From NCBI GenBank assembly GCA_024734555.1, contig JANPWX010000342.1:1-64000 (forward strand): a stretch of 64,000 nt of DNA, read 5' to 3'. This document shows, piece after piece, positions 12,311 through 21,594 of the stretch (position 1 is its first letter; the number at the start of each line of letters is the position of its first letter). The position numbers and the translations under genes are program-made. The DNA comes from Trochalopteron elliotii (Eukaryota > Chordata > Aves > Passeriformes > Leiothrichidae). Under the pieces are notes generated by a model. It was not told the DNA's origin, did no database searches, and worked only from the letters and a program-made list of their open reading frames with translations.

Positions 12311-13286
12311 CAGATTGTTTTGTTTTGAGTTTCTCACGAGCTGCTGTGGAATATTTGGGTTTTTCATTGTTTTGCCATTTCGGCCAAAAGGGGAAGTGAT
12401 GTTTCCTTTTCTTGACGTATAATTGCACATTCTGCTTTAAACACTGCAAAGGAAAACTCCACCTTGTACTGGTTCAATTATTTTTCTTTCCTGTATGAGA
12501 ACATGCAGAATTCCACACTTGGATGTTACATTTCATTCCAGTGGATCCTCTATTGGGCTGTACCAGATGCAAAAAGAGGCGATTGAGAAAAATTAATGAT
12601 TTTTTTTTAGGGTAAAGCAGGGGGAGCACGGCCTAGCCAGGCACAGGGCGCTGAGGCAGGTAAATCATGCAGAGAAATGAGAGTTCCCCTGTCTGTCAGT
12701 TAATAAGAGGCGTTTCCCCTCCATTTCAAGCTTTGATTGGGCAGCCAAGACTTAGAAATCAAAACTGGTTTCTCCCACTGTCAATTATGATAATAGACCT
12801 TCGTCTTTTGCCTCTTCACAGATCAGTAGCAATTCATCATCCACTTAATTGCATACAAAAAAAAATCTGTTCAGCCTTGAGTTAAGCAGGAGAGCAGATC
12901 CTTGCCTTTGATCCTGGGGATATGAGCTGCAGTGGGGAATTCTCCCTGCCTCCTCCTGCCTGGAAGCCAGACCTCACCTCGTGACTCACTGGCCTGAAAT
13001 GAGCACTGCTTAAACAAAAGAGAAATTAGAGTCAGGAGGGCCCATTTTGAGGATGATTCACAATTCAGATTTAAAAAATTGCCTCATCATTTAGGGATAT
13101 CAAACCAACGTGTATCCAGATCTTTTTTTGGCTTCCAACACTTTCCCTGGTGAATAATTTCATCCTCCCAGCTTTGCACTCCTTCCACTCTGCAATTTCC
13201 AGGGCAGATGTCCCTGGAGGAAAAGCTGCTGCTCAACTCTCTGCTCTGGGGTTTTGCTAATTAAAGGTTACCAAACGCTGGGTTAG
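12311..13286. other. Single-copy DNA; possible conserved non-coding segment
   Basis: No gene recognised. Between about 12660 and 12880 the sequence is complex, repeat-free and rich in ATTA/TAAT, CTTTGATTGG and TGTCAATTATGATAAT motifs, which is the texture of vertebrate conserved non-coding elements. Only alignment to other birds would tell. Confidence 0.4.
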
Positions 13287-13702
13287 AAAGCTCACAAGGA
13301 GAGACAAGAAAAAAAAGCTTTTCTGGGAAGTGGGATGGGATTCTTTGGGGACAGTGGGGGCCAGCTCTGGATGATACCTCTGCAGATCCCAGCTTGGGTC
13401 ATGTCTGGAAGCTGAAGGACTTAGGGAAGCAACAGGAGGTCCTTTGGAGAGTGTTGTATCCATGGATGCAAGCACAGCACCCTGGAGTTTGAAAGTTCAC
13501 CAGAAGAGACAAAAAACAAGCTTTTCTGGGAAGTGGGAGAGAGAAGTGAGAAGTGGGATGGTATTCTTTAGGGACACTGGGGGCCAGCTCTGGGTGATAC
13601 CTCTGCAGATCCCAGCTTGAGGTCAAACTGGAAGCTGAAGGAAGCAACAGGAGTCCCTTTGGAGAGTGTTGTATCCATGGATACAAGTTCAGCATCCTGG
13701 AG
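13287..13702. repeat. Tandem duplication of about 205 bp, two copies
   Basis: 13287-13487 and 13492-13702 align along their length: aaag(c/t)tcac, gcttttctgggaagtggg, gggggccagctctgg, gatacctctgcagatcccag, gagagtgttgtatccatgga and the agca(c/t)cctggag end recur in order. Copy 2 has an extra GA-rich stretch after aagtggg and small deletions, so the event is not recent. Neither copy is a repeat family I recognise. Confidence 0.92.
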
Positions 13703-14082
13703 AATCCACCTCCATCCTCCCAGTCCTCTCAGATGTGTTCAGTGCAAACATTTCCTCCTTACACTGTTCCTGCACATCTGAACGTACTGTGTGGTCACTG
13801 CTGGGGAAATCACCTGGATATGTCCATGCAAACACTCCTGAAAATTCCCTTTTGTACTTCCAAACATCCCTGCTGGGCTGTGATGTGCCCCTGGTACAGA
13901 CATGGACGTGTTGAGTCTCTCTATATTTTACAGAAGCCTCAATCCTGGTACAATTTTCAATGGCACAAGCCTGAATTTGTACCAAAACTCAGTCCATGAG
14001 TTATTCCAGAGTGAATAACTGAGACTGGAAATTCGGATTTTCTGAGGAGATCAAACCCCACAGCAGCCTCTTTGTGGAAGGG

Positions 14083-14167
14083 AAACTTTTCCCATTTAGC
14101 TCAAGCTGGAGCTGCAAAAAAAAAAGTGCTGGAAAACTTTTCTCATTTAGCTCAAGCTGGAAGTGCA
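14083..14167. repeat. 51-bp direct tandem duplication
   Basis: Two copies of a segment reading aaacttttcccatttagctc onward, at 14083 and 14134, separated by an A10 run and differing at a few bases. The surrounding 13703-14660 is otherwise single copy. Confidence 0.85.
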
Positions 14168-14660
14168 AGGAGTGGCCAGATGCCAGCTCATAAACACCAG
14201 AGGTACCAAGTGAATAAAAAACCCACCCTGAAGCAGGGAGGATGTGGAAATGCAGAGCCAGGTGGGGGATCCAGGAGCTCTGGGGCTGCAGGGAGGATGG
14301 GCAGGAGCTGAGTGCCTCCCCCAGAGCCCACAGCACTGAATTTTACAGCCTTTGTGGAATGCCAGGGAATTTTTTCCCACCAGGCTGATCCACTGGGATG
14401 GATGCAAAGTGCCTTAATGTGTACGAATTAAAGCCAGCCCATTGACCTGCCAACACAAACTGATTCTATAGCTGGTGTTAAAGGAAATGTAGAGGAGAAA
14501 AATTTGATTTTCTACATAAATCTAATTTTAAGTGGGTTTATCCAGTAGCAGACCACAGGCAGGGTTTATTTCTGCCTCTAAGTCAACAAAGGCCTTCAGC
14601 TTATATGAACACACACAAAAAAGAGCTTTATTAATTTAGGTGGTTATTATGTGTTAGAAA

Positions 14661-14780
14661 ATGTCCAGGGAAGAGAATGGAGCTGGGGAAGGGTCTGGAG
14701 CACCAGGGGAGGCTGAGGGAGCTGGGGAAGGGGCTCAGCCTGGAGAAAAGGAGGATCACGGGGAACTCTTCCTCTTCCTT
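14661..14780 (+). mobile_element. CR1 LINE fragment
   Basis: Contains the CR1 phrases gctgagggagctggggaagg and ctcagcctggagaaaaggag, which lie some 300-400 bp before the CR1 3' end. The same phrases occur in the larger copy at 15056, so this is a second short CR1 piece or a partial local duplication of it. 14781-15055 between them is single copy. Confidence 0.75.
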
Positions 14781-15055
14781 GTCTAGAGTAAAAGTGGCTT
14801 ATGTAGATTAAAAAAAAAAAAAGAAAGGAAGACCAGAAAGGACAAAGAAACATAAATTATTTTTAAAAAGTGGGTGATTTATTAAAAAGAAACTGAGTGG
14901 CTCATCTTGCACCGTGGCTATTTTTAGACAAAAGTTCAGCATTTAAGGTTCAAATCCGAGGTGTTTGCTGATGCCCAGAATTCAGGGTTGGAGTTCAGCT
15001 GCCAAATCCATCATCATTGGATATGATGCTCTCCATGGAAATATGTGTAGGAATA

Positions 15056-15444
15056 AAGGGGCTGGAGCAGGTGCAGGGAAGGGAACAGAGCTGGGGAAGG
15101 GAATGGAGCCTCAGGAGGGGCTGAGGGAGCTGGGGAAGGGAATGGAGCCCCAGGAGGAGCTGAGGGAGCTGGGGAAGGGGCTCAGCCTGGAGAAAAGGAG
15201 GCTCAGGGGGGACCTTGTGGCTCTGCACAACTCCCTGACAGGAGGGGACAGCCGGGGATGGATTTGGGATCTTATCCCAGGGAACAGGGACAGGAGCAGA
15301 GGGAACAGCCTCAGGGGAGGCTCAGGGTGGGCACCAGCAGGAATTTCCCCATAGAAAGGGTTGGAAGGGGCTGCTCAGGGAGGTTTGGAGTGTCCATCCC
15401 TGGAGGTGTCCAAAATTCCTTGGACAGGGCACTCAGTGTTCTGG
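15056..15444 (+). mobile_element. CR1 LINE 3' region, interrupted by an LTR
   Basis: Shows the CR1 order: gagctggggaagg, ctcagcctggagaaaaggag, ggggaccttgtggctctgca, a gaacagggacaggag part, a ggctgctcagggaggtttgg part and a ccatccctggaggtgtccaa part. At 15444 it is broken by a 271-bp LTR and resumes at 15716. Near its start a 39-bp unit (ggagctggggaagggaatgg and what follows, about 15107-15185) is tandemly repeated, which is not standard for CR1. No reverse transcriptase region is present because the copy is 5'-truncated. Confidence 0.88.
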
Positions 15445-15715
15445 TGTTGCCCTGATTTTTTTCAGCCTTCTGATGTTTGCATTTTTTGTGGTGGAGTTTC
15501 TCACGGATTGTAACACAGAGTGGTTGTTTTTGCATTTTTCTCTGGAAGAGGCACAATTGATAGCCTTTTAGTTTGACCAGTGGGGTCAGAGAGGTGTCAA
15601 TCTCTGGTCAATGTTTAGAACCTGTATATATATGAAAGTCAAATAAACTGCCCTCTTTTTTTGCTCTAACAAACTGATTATGTGAGTGTCCTTCATTTCA
15701 TGTCCTCTAGTGACA
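15445..15715 (+). mobile_element. Solo LTR (family C) nested in CR1, 6-bp TSD
   Basis: The insert begins TGTTGC and ends GTGACA, so it has TG...CA ends. It has a TATATATATG promoter-like box (about 15626-15635) followed by AATAAA (about 15643). It is flanked by ttctgg (15439-15444) and ctctgg (15716-15721), a 6-bp target duplication with one difference; 6 bp is typical of ERVK (alpha/beta-like) elements. CR1 sequence is continuous if the insert is removed, which proves that the LTR is younger than the CR1. No internal genes remain. Confidence 0.85.
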
Positions 15716-15790
15716 CTCTGGTGGGATCCATCACAGCTTGGACTCAGTCTGGGAGATCTTTCCTAAGCTGAATATTTTTCTCTGCCCTCT
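15716..15790 (+). mobile_element. CR1 3' remainder after nested LTR
   Basis: Reads gggatccatcacagcttgga then a ggagatctttcc part, the continuation expected for the CR1 broken at 15444. The final tail repeats are not clear. 15791-16194 holds nothing I recognise. Confidence 0.75.
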
Positions 15791-16194
15791 GTGGATGAGG
15801 CTGTCCAGACACACCCTGAGCTTTGTTGCCTCAGCTCAACTGGCTCCAAATCCTGCTCAAAGTCAACATTTACTTGAGGAACAGCCACGATTCCCTCTCC
15901 CTCCCCAGCCATGGAAACCCTGCCTGTGTCTAATGAAAAATGAAAGCTCCCATCTCTTATTCATGGCTGCTGAAAGTTACTCAGCAGCAGCCTTCAAACA
16001 CACCCCTGCCAGCTCCTCACTCTGCAATTCATGTGACAAGGAGTGACATGCAAACATCTTTGGAAGTTAAGTATTTGTGTTAATTATTGAGGAGAGACAT
16101 TCCCAGTGACAGACTGGATGGATGCTCTCCAGTCTTGTGGTGAGGAAAAGGAGACTTTGGGAAGCCCTGGGAAGTGTTTAACTCTGGGGGTTGT

Positions 16195-16570
16195 GGTCAT
16201 TACAACTCTCCTGCTGTGGTCAGGGACACTTTGCACTGTCCCAGGCTGTCCCAAACCTTGTCCAGCCTGGCCTTGGACACTTCCAGGGATCCAGGGGCAG
16301 CCTCAGCTTCTCTGGGAATCCCATCACAGCCCCTCCCCACCCTCACAGGAAAGAATTCCTTCCTCATGTCCAGCCTAAATCCTCATTTAGTTTAAAAATG
16401 TTCCTCTTTCCTGTCACTATCTGCCCATGGAAAATCCCTCTCGTTCTTTTTCACCAGCCCTGTTCAGGTACTGGAGGTCTCACTAATCCTTGGATTCTTC
16501 TTTTTTCCAGGCTGGACAAGCCCAGCTCTCCCAGTCTGTCTCCAGACCAAAGGTGCTCCAGGCCTAAAAA
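16195..16570 (-). mobile_element. CR1 LINE 3' region, antisense
   Basis: Complement of the CR1 tail: gcactgtcccaggctgtccc, then cagcctggccttggacactt, ccagggatccaggggcagcc, cagcttctctgggaatccca, ccccaccctcacaggaaaga, ending with a segment containing gctggacaagcccagctctc. The 198-codon plus-strand frame over 16191-16787 runs antisense through it and is not a gene. Confidence 0.9.
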
Positions 16571-16829
16571 TCACCCCACTGAAATCCTTCCTGTCAGTCC
16601 ATGGGGTCTGGGCTATATTTATAAATATTGGAGTTTGGGCTCTCCTTCCAGTTGTTTATCACCACATTTCAATGAGAATCCTTATGGAAACACAGGAGTG
16701 AACAAATCTCCCCAGTCCCCCTTTCCAAATCTGTGTAATGATAAAGGAAGAAGCTTTTGTTTCAAAGGTCTTATCAGCTGCTATTAAAATTCTTTACTAA
16801 TAATTCCATGTTCTGCTATGCTGTTTAAG

Positions 16830-17126
16830 TTTCATACCTTTTTAAAATTATTTTTTATATTTTATTTATTTATTCTTATACCTTTTATTGTTTTTATTTA
16901 TTTATAAATATTTCTCAAAAGATGGTATTTTTATATTTATATTTTATATTTTATTTTATTTTACCTTCTATTATTTTTATTTATTTATAAATATTTATCA
17001 AAATGTGTTATTTTTATATTTATATTTTATATTTTATTTTATTTTTATTTAGTTTTTTACCTTCTATTATTTTTTTATTTATAAAGATTTATCAAAAGGT
17101 GGTATTTTTCTTTTTATAGTTTATAT
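16830..17126. repeat. AT-rich minisatellite running into assembly gap
   Basis: A unit of about 83-96 bp beginning cctt(t/c)tatt and containing tttatttataaatattt and a caaaa-tg(t)g-ta part recurs at 16881, 16964 and 17060, with ATTTT-rich filler between. The third unit is cut by the Ns, so the true array length is unknown. Confidence 0.88.
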
Positions 17127-17502
17127 NNNNNNNNNNNNNNNNNNNNNNNNNNNNNNNNNNNNNNNNNNNNNNNNNNNNNNNNNNNNNNNNNNNNNNNNNN
17201 NNNNNNNNNNNNNNNNNNNNNNNNNNNNNNNNNNNNNNNNNNNNNNNNNNNNNNNNNNNNNNNNNNNNNNNNNNNNNNNNNNNNNNNNNNNNNNNNNNNN
17301 NNNNNNNNNNNNNNNNNNNNNNNNNNNNNNNNNNNNNNNNNNNNNNNNNNNNNNNNNNNNNNNNNNNNNNNNNNNNNNNNNNNNNNNNNNNNNNNNNNNN
17401 NNNNNNNNNNNNNNNNNNNNNNNNNNNNNNNNNNNNNNNNNNNNNNNNNNNNNNNNNNNNNNNNNNNNNNNNNNNNNNNNNNNNNNNNNNNNNNNNNNNN
17501 NN
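17127..17502. other. Assembly gap, 376 Ns
   Basis: A run of 376 N. It directly follows the AT-rich minisatellite, which probably caused the break; the number of Ns may be an estimate. Two minus-strand frames called through it (17114-17570) are meaningless. Confidence 0.99.
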
Positions 17503-19325
17503 ATTTCAATATTCCCAGAAATAAAAAAAAAATCAGAGCAGGGGGAGATCTCATATGGCAAAACTTCCAACTCTTACAGCTCCTGGTTTTTTTTAGAACT
17601 CATTTGAAAATCTCCCTTCTCACACCGTGACAGGGGGAATGGGGGAAGATGCCATGGGGAACGTAATTTTCAGACTGATTTTTTCCTTCTGCTTCAGTGC
17701 TTTGAGTGAGTTTGTTCCCTTAATTTGATTTGTTATGTGCTTGTCGTAGCTCGAAGCCTGGCTCTCAACAACTGTAGGAGTATCAAGGCCACATCAAGTA
17801 ATTTTCTGCTTTAATTTCAAAATATAACTTCTTTTATCTGCTGCTGTTTGGTGATAAACATCAATATCGTCATCAAGACCCCTCACAAGATAGTGAATAA
17901 TTTAAATTCTATAGGATTTATGTGGAAAATTGATTGAGGGATGACACTGTACGAGATTAACCTGAATCTTTGTGTTTTCTGATTAAGCAGTTTTCTTTGC
18001 TGAATGAAAGCAATGAAAAGGCTCCTCGACGTGAATTTTTGTCAAGATTCACTGTCGGTTTTTCTTCCTGAATATTGGAACTAAATCAATATTTTTGATT
18101 GTCCAAGGAGCTATAAATATATATATATATATATATGTTTTTATTTAAGCTCACTAATGAAACTGCCAGACTTTGTGTGGTTGTTCTCTCTAAAAGCAAC
18201 CCGATAATTTGATTTACTTAGAGTTTTTCAAGGAATTGAAGTCCCTTCATTCTTCATGCTTGAAAATGTCTGTGTTTCTACATCCCTAAACAGAATTTCG
18301 ACGTGTTTATGACTCTAATGCACTTTTTCAGTCACTGACTCTTTAAAAAAGGGAACAAAACCAGATGTTTGGTCTCCTGGGCATCCATTGTTGATATTTC
18401 ATTGCACTTGTAGAGGCAATAAAAATGTTTATAAAAAATGTGTTTGCAGCTTCCCACACTGATAAGTTTTGGGCGAGTGTGAGGCAGAGTTATCTTTTCT
18501 GATAAGTGATATCGATTGATTGAATTAGTCATATTGATTTATAGACATCTAGAAAAAAACCATGTTGGGGCAGGATTTGGAGATGTTTAAATATTAGAAT
18601 CTATTTAGGGTGAAGTGGTGGAACATCCCCTGGCTCCTGTTACCCAGAGGGATTTTAGCAGATGTGAGAGATTTGTTACGGCCCACAGAAATCTTGTGGG
18701 TTTCAAGGTGATGCTTCTCATTTATTTCAATAAAAATAAGGTTTCCCAAAGGATTCAGGCTGACCCAGGAGGATGAAATGCTGGATTTTCTCAGCCATTG
18801 TGCCAGGAAAACCTTTCTCCACACCAATTTTTGGAAGCTGATGTGTGCATTTGGACTCTGTCAGGAATTTCAGCTCCTAGGGAAGTCTCTGTGTGTTTGG
18901 AATGTCACTCATGGAAGGGACTCTATTTTTTTTTTACATCCCCAAATCCCACATTTTTTCAGTCCTAAAACTTTAAAAATTCCTGGGCATTGTGTGAATA
19001 CCAGCTGCTAGTGGGGTCTCCCATGGGACATTCCCATCTGTGGGTTTTCTCAGGACATCCCTAAATCCCCAAATTCCACTTTGATGTGAAGATTCCCTGG
19101 TTGGAATTCCCTGGCTGATTCCTCGTGTTTAGGAGCTCCAGTACTAAACAATTCATATTAAAGTTGTTATATTTAAGTTATATTTAAGTTATATTTAAGT
19201 TATGTTTAAGTTGAACTTAAATATAAGTTCAACTCCCCCTACCCGAATTTACCTTTTGTGTCTTTAGCATTAATTATCATTATTAATTTTTAACTTAAGC
19301 CTTCCTTTTGTGATGGGATTATTAC
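17503..19325. other. Single-copy DNA; (AT)n and small fold-back
   Basis: No gene recognised. A pure TA dinucleotide run lies at about 18115-18136. At 19160-19233 an 11-bp TTTAAGTTATA-type unit is repeated about four times and then inverted. Confidence 0.6.
19210..19233. repeat. Perfect 10-bp stem, 4-base loop inverted repeat
   Basis: gttgaactta, loop aata, taagttcaac. It ends a short run of the related 11-bp unit tatatttaagt (19168-19210), so the fold-back was probably made by replication slippage or template switching on that unit. Confidence 0.9.
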
Positions 19326-19335
19326 TGAAAATCCT

Positions 19336-19470
19336 GTAATCCTGGAAAGGTTTGGGTTGGAAGGGACCTTAAAGATCACCTTGATCCAATCCCTTCCATG
19401 GGCAGGGAATTTTCCACTAGACCAAGGTTGTTCTAAGCCCCATCCAAACCAATTTCCATTATAATCAGTA
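19336..19470 (-). mobile_element. CR1 LINE 3' end fragment, antisense
   Basis: ggtttgggttggaagggacc, ttaaagatcacctt, then ccatgggcagggaattttcc and ctagaccaaggttgttctaa match the last about 130 bases of CR1 on the complementary strand. The copy is quite diverged. Confidence 0.82.
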
Positions 19471-21102
19471 TCAATCTCAATTATTCCATGTCCAGGGAAT
19501 TACTGGAATCCCAACAAAAGGATCTTTACTCACTTTTCTTCCTTTCCCATTGTACAAAAGCTCCTCAGTGCTGTGCTGGCTTTCAATAAGGAATGAAGCT
19601 CCAATTGTCTGTGAGTGGCTGATATATCAATTTAAATATATTTGGCCATTAATTAAGTCCCCTTCTTTTTTGCATGCAAATGGATTTCTCTCCAGGGGAT
19701 TAATTACAGAACAAATTTCGAGCTAATCTATCTTTGCAGTCCAATGCAATATTGTGCAATAAAACCCACTCTCAAAATGAAGCTGCTCCCATTTAATGAA
19801 TTGCTATCAAATTTTTCTAAACAATTTGGCACAATCTGGTTAAACAAAACCAGGAATCAGCCTAAAACTGACTTTTAAACATCCCAGTGCAGGGCAGTGG
19901 CTCTGGTTGATGGGATTGCACAGGGATTTGGGAGAAGAGTTCATGGATTCAGAGATGGTTGCATGGGGTTTTTTTGAAATGGCATGTTGAAATATGGATT
20001 TAATTTGGATTTTTTATATTATTGACTATAGTAGTAATTTTTCCATGGGAACAGATTAAAGCCCATGCTCACAGTTTTTTAATTTTTTTTTTTTTTTTTA
20101 ATTCTACCATATCCATCTTTTAAAAAAACCAAATCTTCCAATAATCCTTCTATTCAAACTGCTAGTGATTATTTTTCTCAGGACAGGAATATCCTTTCTC
20201 TAGGAATTCCTCCTTTCCTGGAACAGGACTAATTTGCTCTGCATCCTTGATCCTGCAAAACCTCACCCATGCACTTATGTTTAGTAATGTTAGGAAGAAT
20301 TAGACCAGCTGAGACTTTATTTCCTGACACATCCAACTTTCCTTAAAGACAGGGAAGACTGTTTGGGTGTCCTAGACTGATACCAAAGCCACCCCATTCT
20401 TGGCAAGAACCTTATGCTCTGGAAGGAAATTGGGATGAGTGTATATTTTTTTTTATTTCTTTGGAAATATTATGGTGTTATAAATTAGTGATTATTGGCG
20501 TGAAGAACTCGGTGGTGCAGTGCTGGTGCAAAACTCTTCCAAGCTCCAAGAATTTTACCAGCTATTCCCATTCTCCACCTCTCAAGCCCAAAGCACAAGG
20601 AAATATCAGAGCTGCTGCTCTGGAGAGGCTGAGCATTCAGTGTCACTGCAGTCCCTTTTCTGTCACAATCTGGATGTATCTGAGCTCATTGAAAAACCTT
20701 TTTCCTCCCGTCTGATTTATTTTGGCTCTGAGCATTGACCTTTAGGCAACTTTATTAAGTGGAATCACTTCCCATTTGCTGCTGATTTTACCAGCTTTCT
20801 GTTTTCCTTGCCTTTTCCTCCCTGGCAGAGGTGAAGTGGAGGTGACCCCAATCACATTTCCCTCATTCCCCACCTCACTCTGTCCTCTCTCCTCCAGGGC
20901 AGGATTTATCATTGCTGATCTTATTTGCTCCTGGTGATAACACAGGATCAGCTCCTCCATTTCCTGCTCTATCACTTTCCCAGCTCCAAACCCGTGTCAC
21001 ACTATTATTATCACTTCTAGAACAACTAAAAGCTCTGTTTGTAAATGGGTGCTTAAAGATGTTTTGCAGCACAGCTCATGGTAATTCAGCACTCTCTCTT
21101 TT

Positions 21103-21133
<31 letters not shown>

Positions 21134-21240
21134 GTGGGGCTTCTTTTATGTGGGAGTTTGGGGAGTTCTGCTGACCACCTTCACTTATTAATTTGTAATT
21201 TTCTTTTAATCTGCCTGGAGCAGGGGAGGTTGTGTGGAGG
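19471..21240. other. Single-copy DNA, no gene recognised
   Basis: Only T-rich runs stand out (20080-20098 and an interrupted poly-T at about 21100-21133). No coding family or repeat family seen. Confidence 0.55.
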
Positions 21241-21594
21241 TTTCAGAGCAGCCTTCCAGTATCTGGAGGGGCTTAGGGGGAAACTGGAGAGGGGCTGAGT
21301 GCTCATCAGAAATTGTTGTTATAGGAAAAGGGGGAATGGGTTTAAACTGAAAGAAGGGAATTTAAAGTTGGAGATATGGATGGAATTCCTCCCTGTGAGG
21401 GTGGGGAGGAATTCCCAGAGAAGCTGCGGCTGCCCCTGGATCCCTGGAAATGTCCAAGGCCAGGTTGGACAGGGCTTGGACCAGCCTGGGATGGTGGAAA
21501 TTGTCCCTACCCATGGCAGGGGGTGGAAATCTTTATGGTCTTTATGATCTTTAAGGTCCTTCCAACCCAAATCAGTTTGGGATTTTATGATTAC
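21241..21594 (+). mobile_element. CR1 LINE 3' region
   Basis: Runs through ggaattcctccctgtgaggg, cccagagaagctgcggctgc, ccctggatccctggaaatgt, ccaaggccaggttggacagg, cccatggcagggggtgg, ttaaggtccttccaacccaa and ends ttttatgatta, the usual CR1 3' terminus. 5'-truncated; no coding capacity. Confidence 0.92.

Noticed and set aside
11927..12399. Hydrophobic frames of 133 and 145 codons that look like membrane proteins
   Set aside because: Produced by the ATTTT/ATTCT microsatellite; they contain only a few residue types.
16191..16787. 198-codon plus-strand open frame
   Set aside because: Reads antisense through a CR1 copy; no known protein resemblance.
17114..17570. Minus-strand frames of 146 and 149 codons
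   Set aside because: Almost entirely Ns of the assembly gap.
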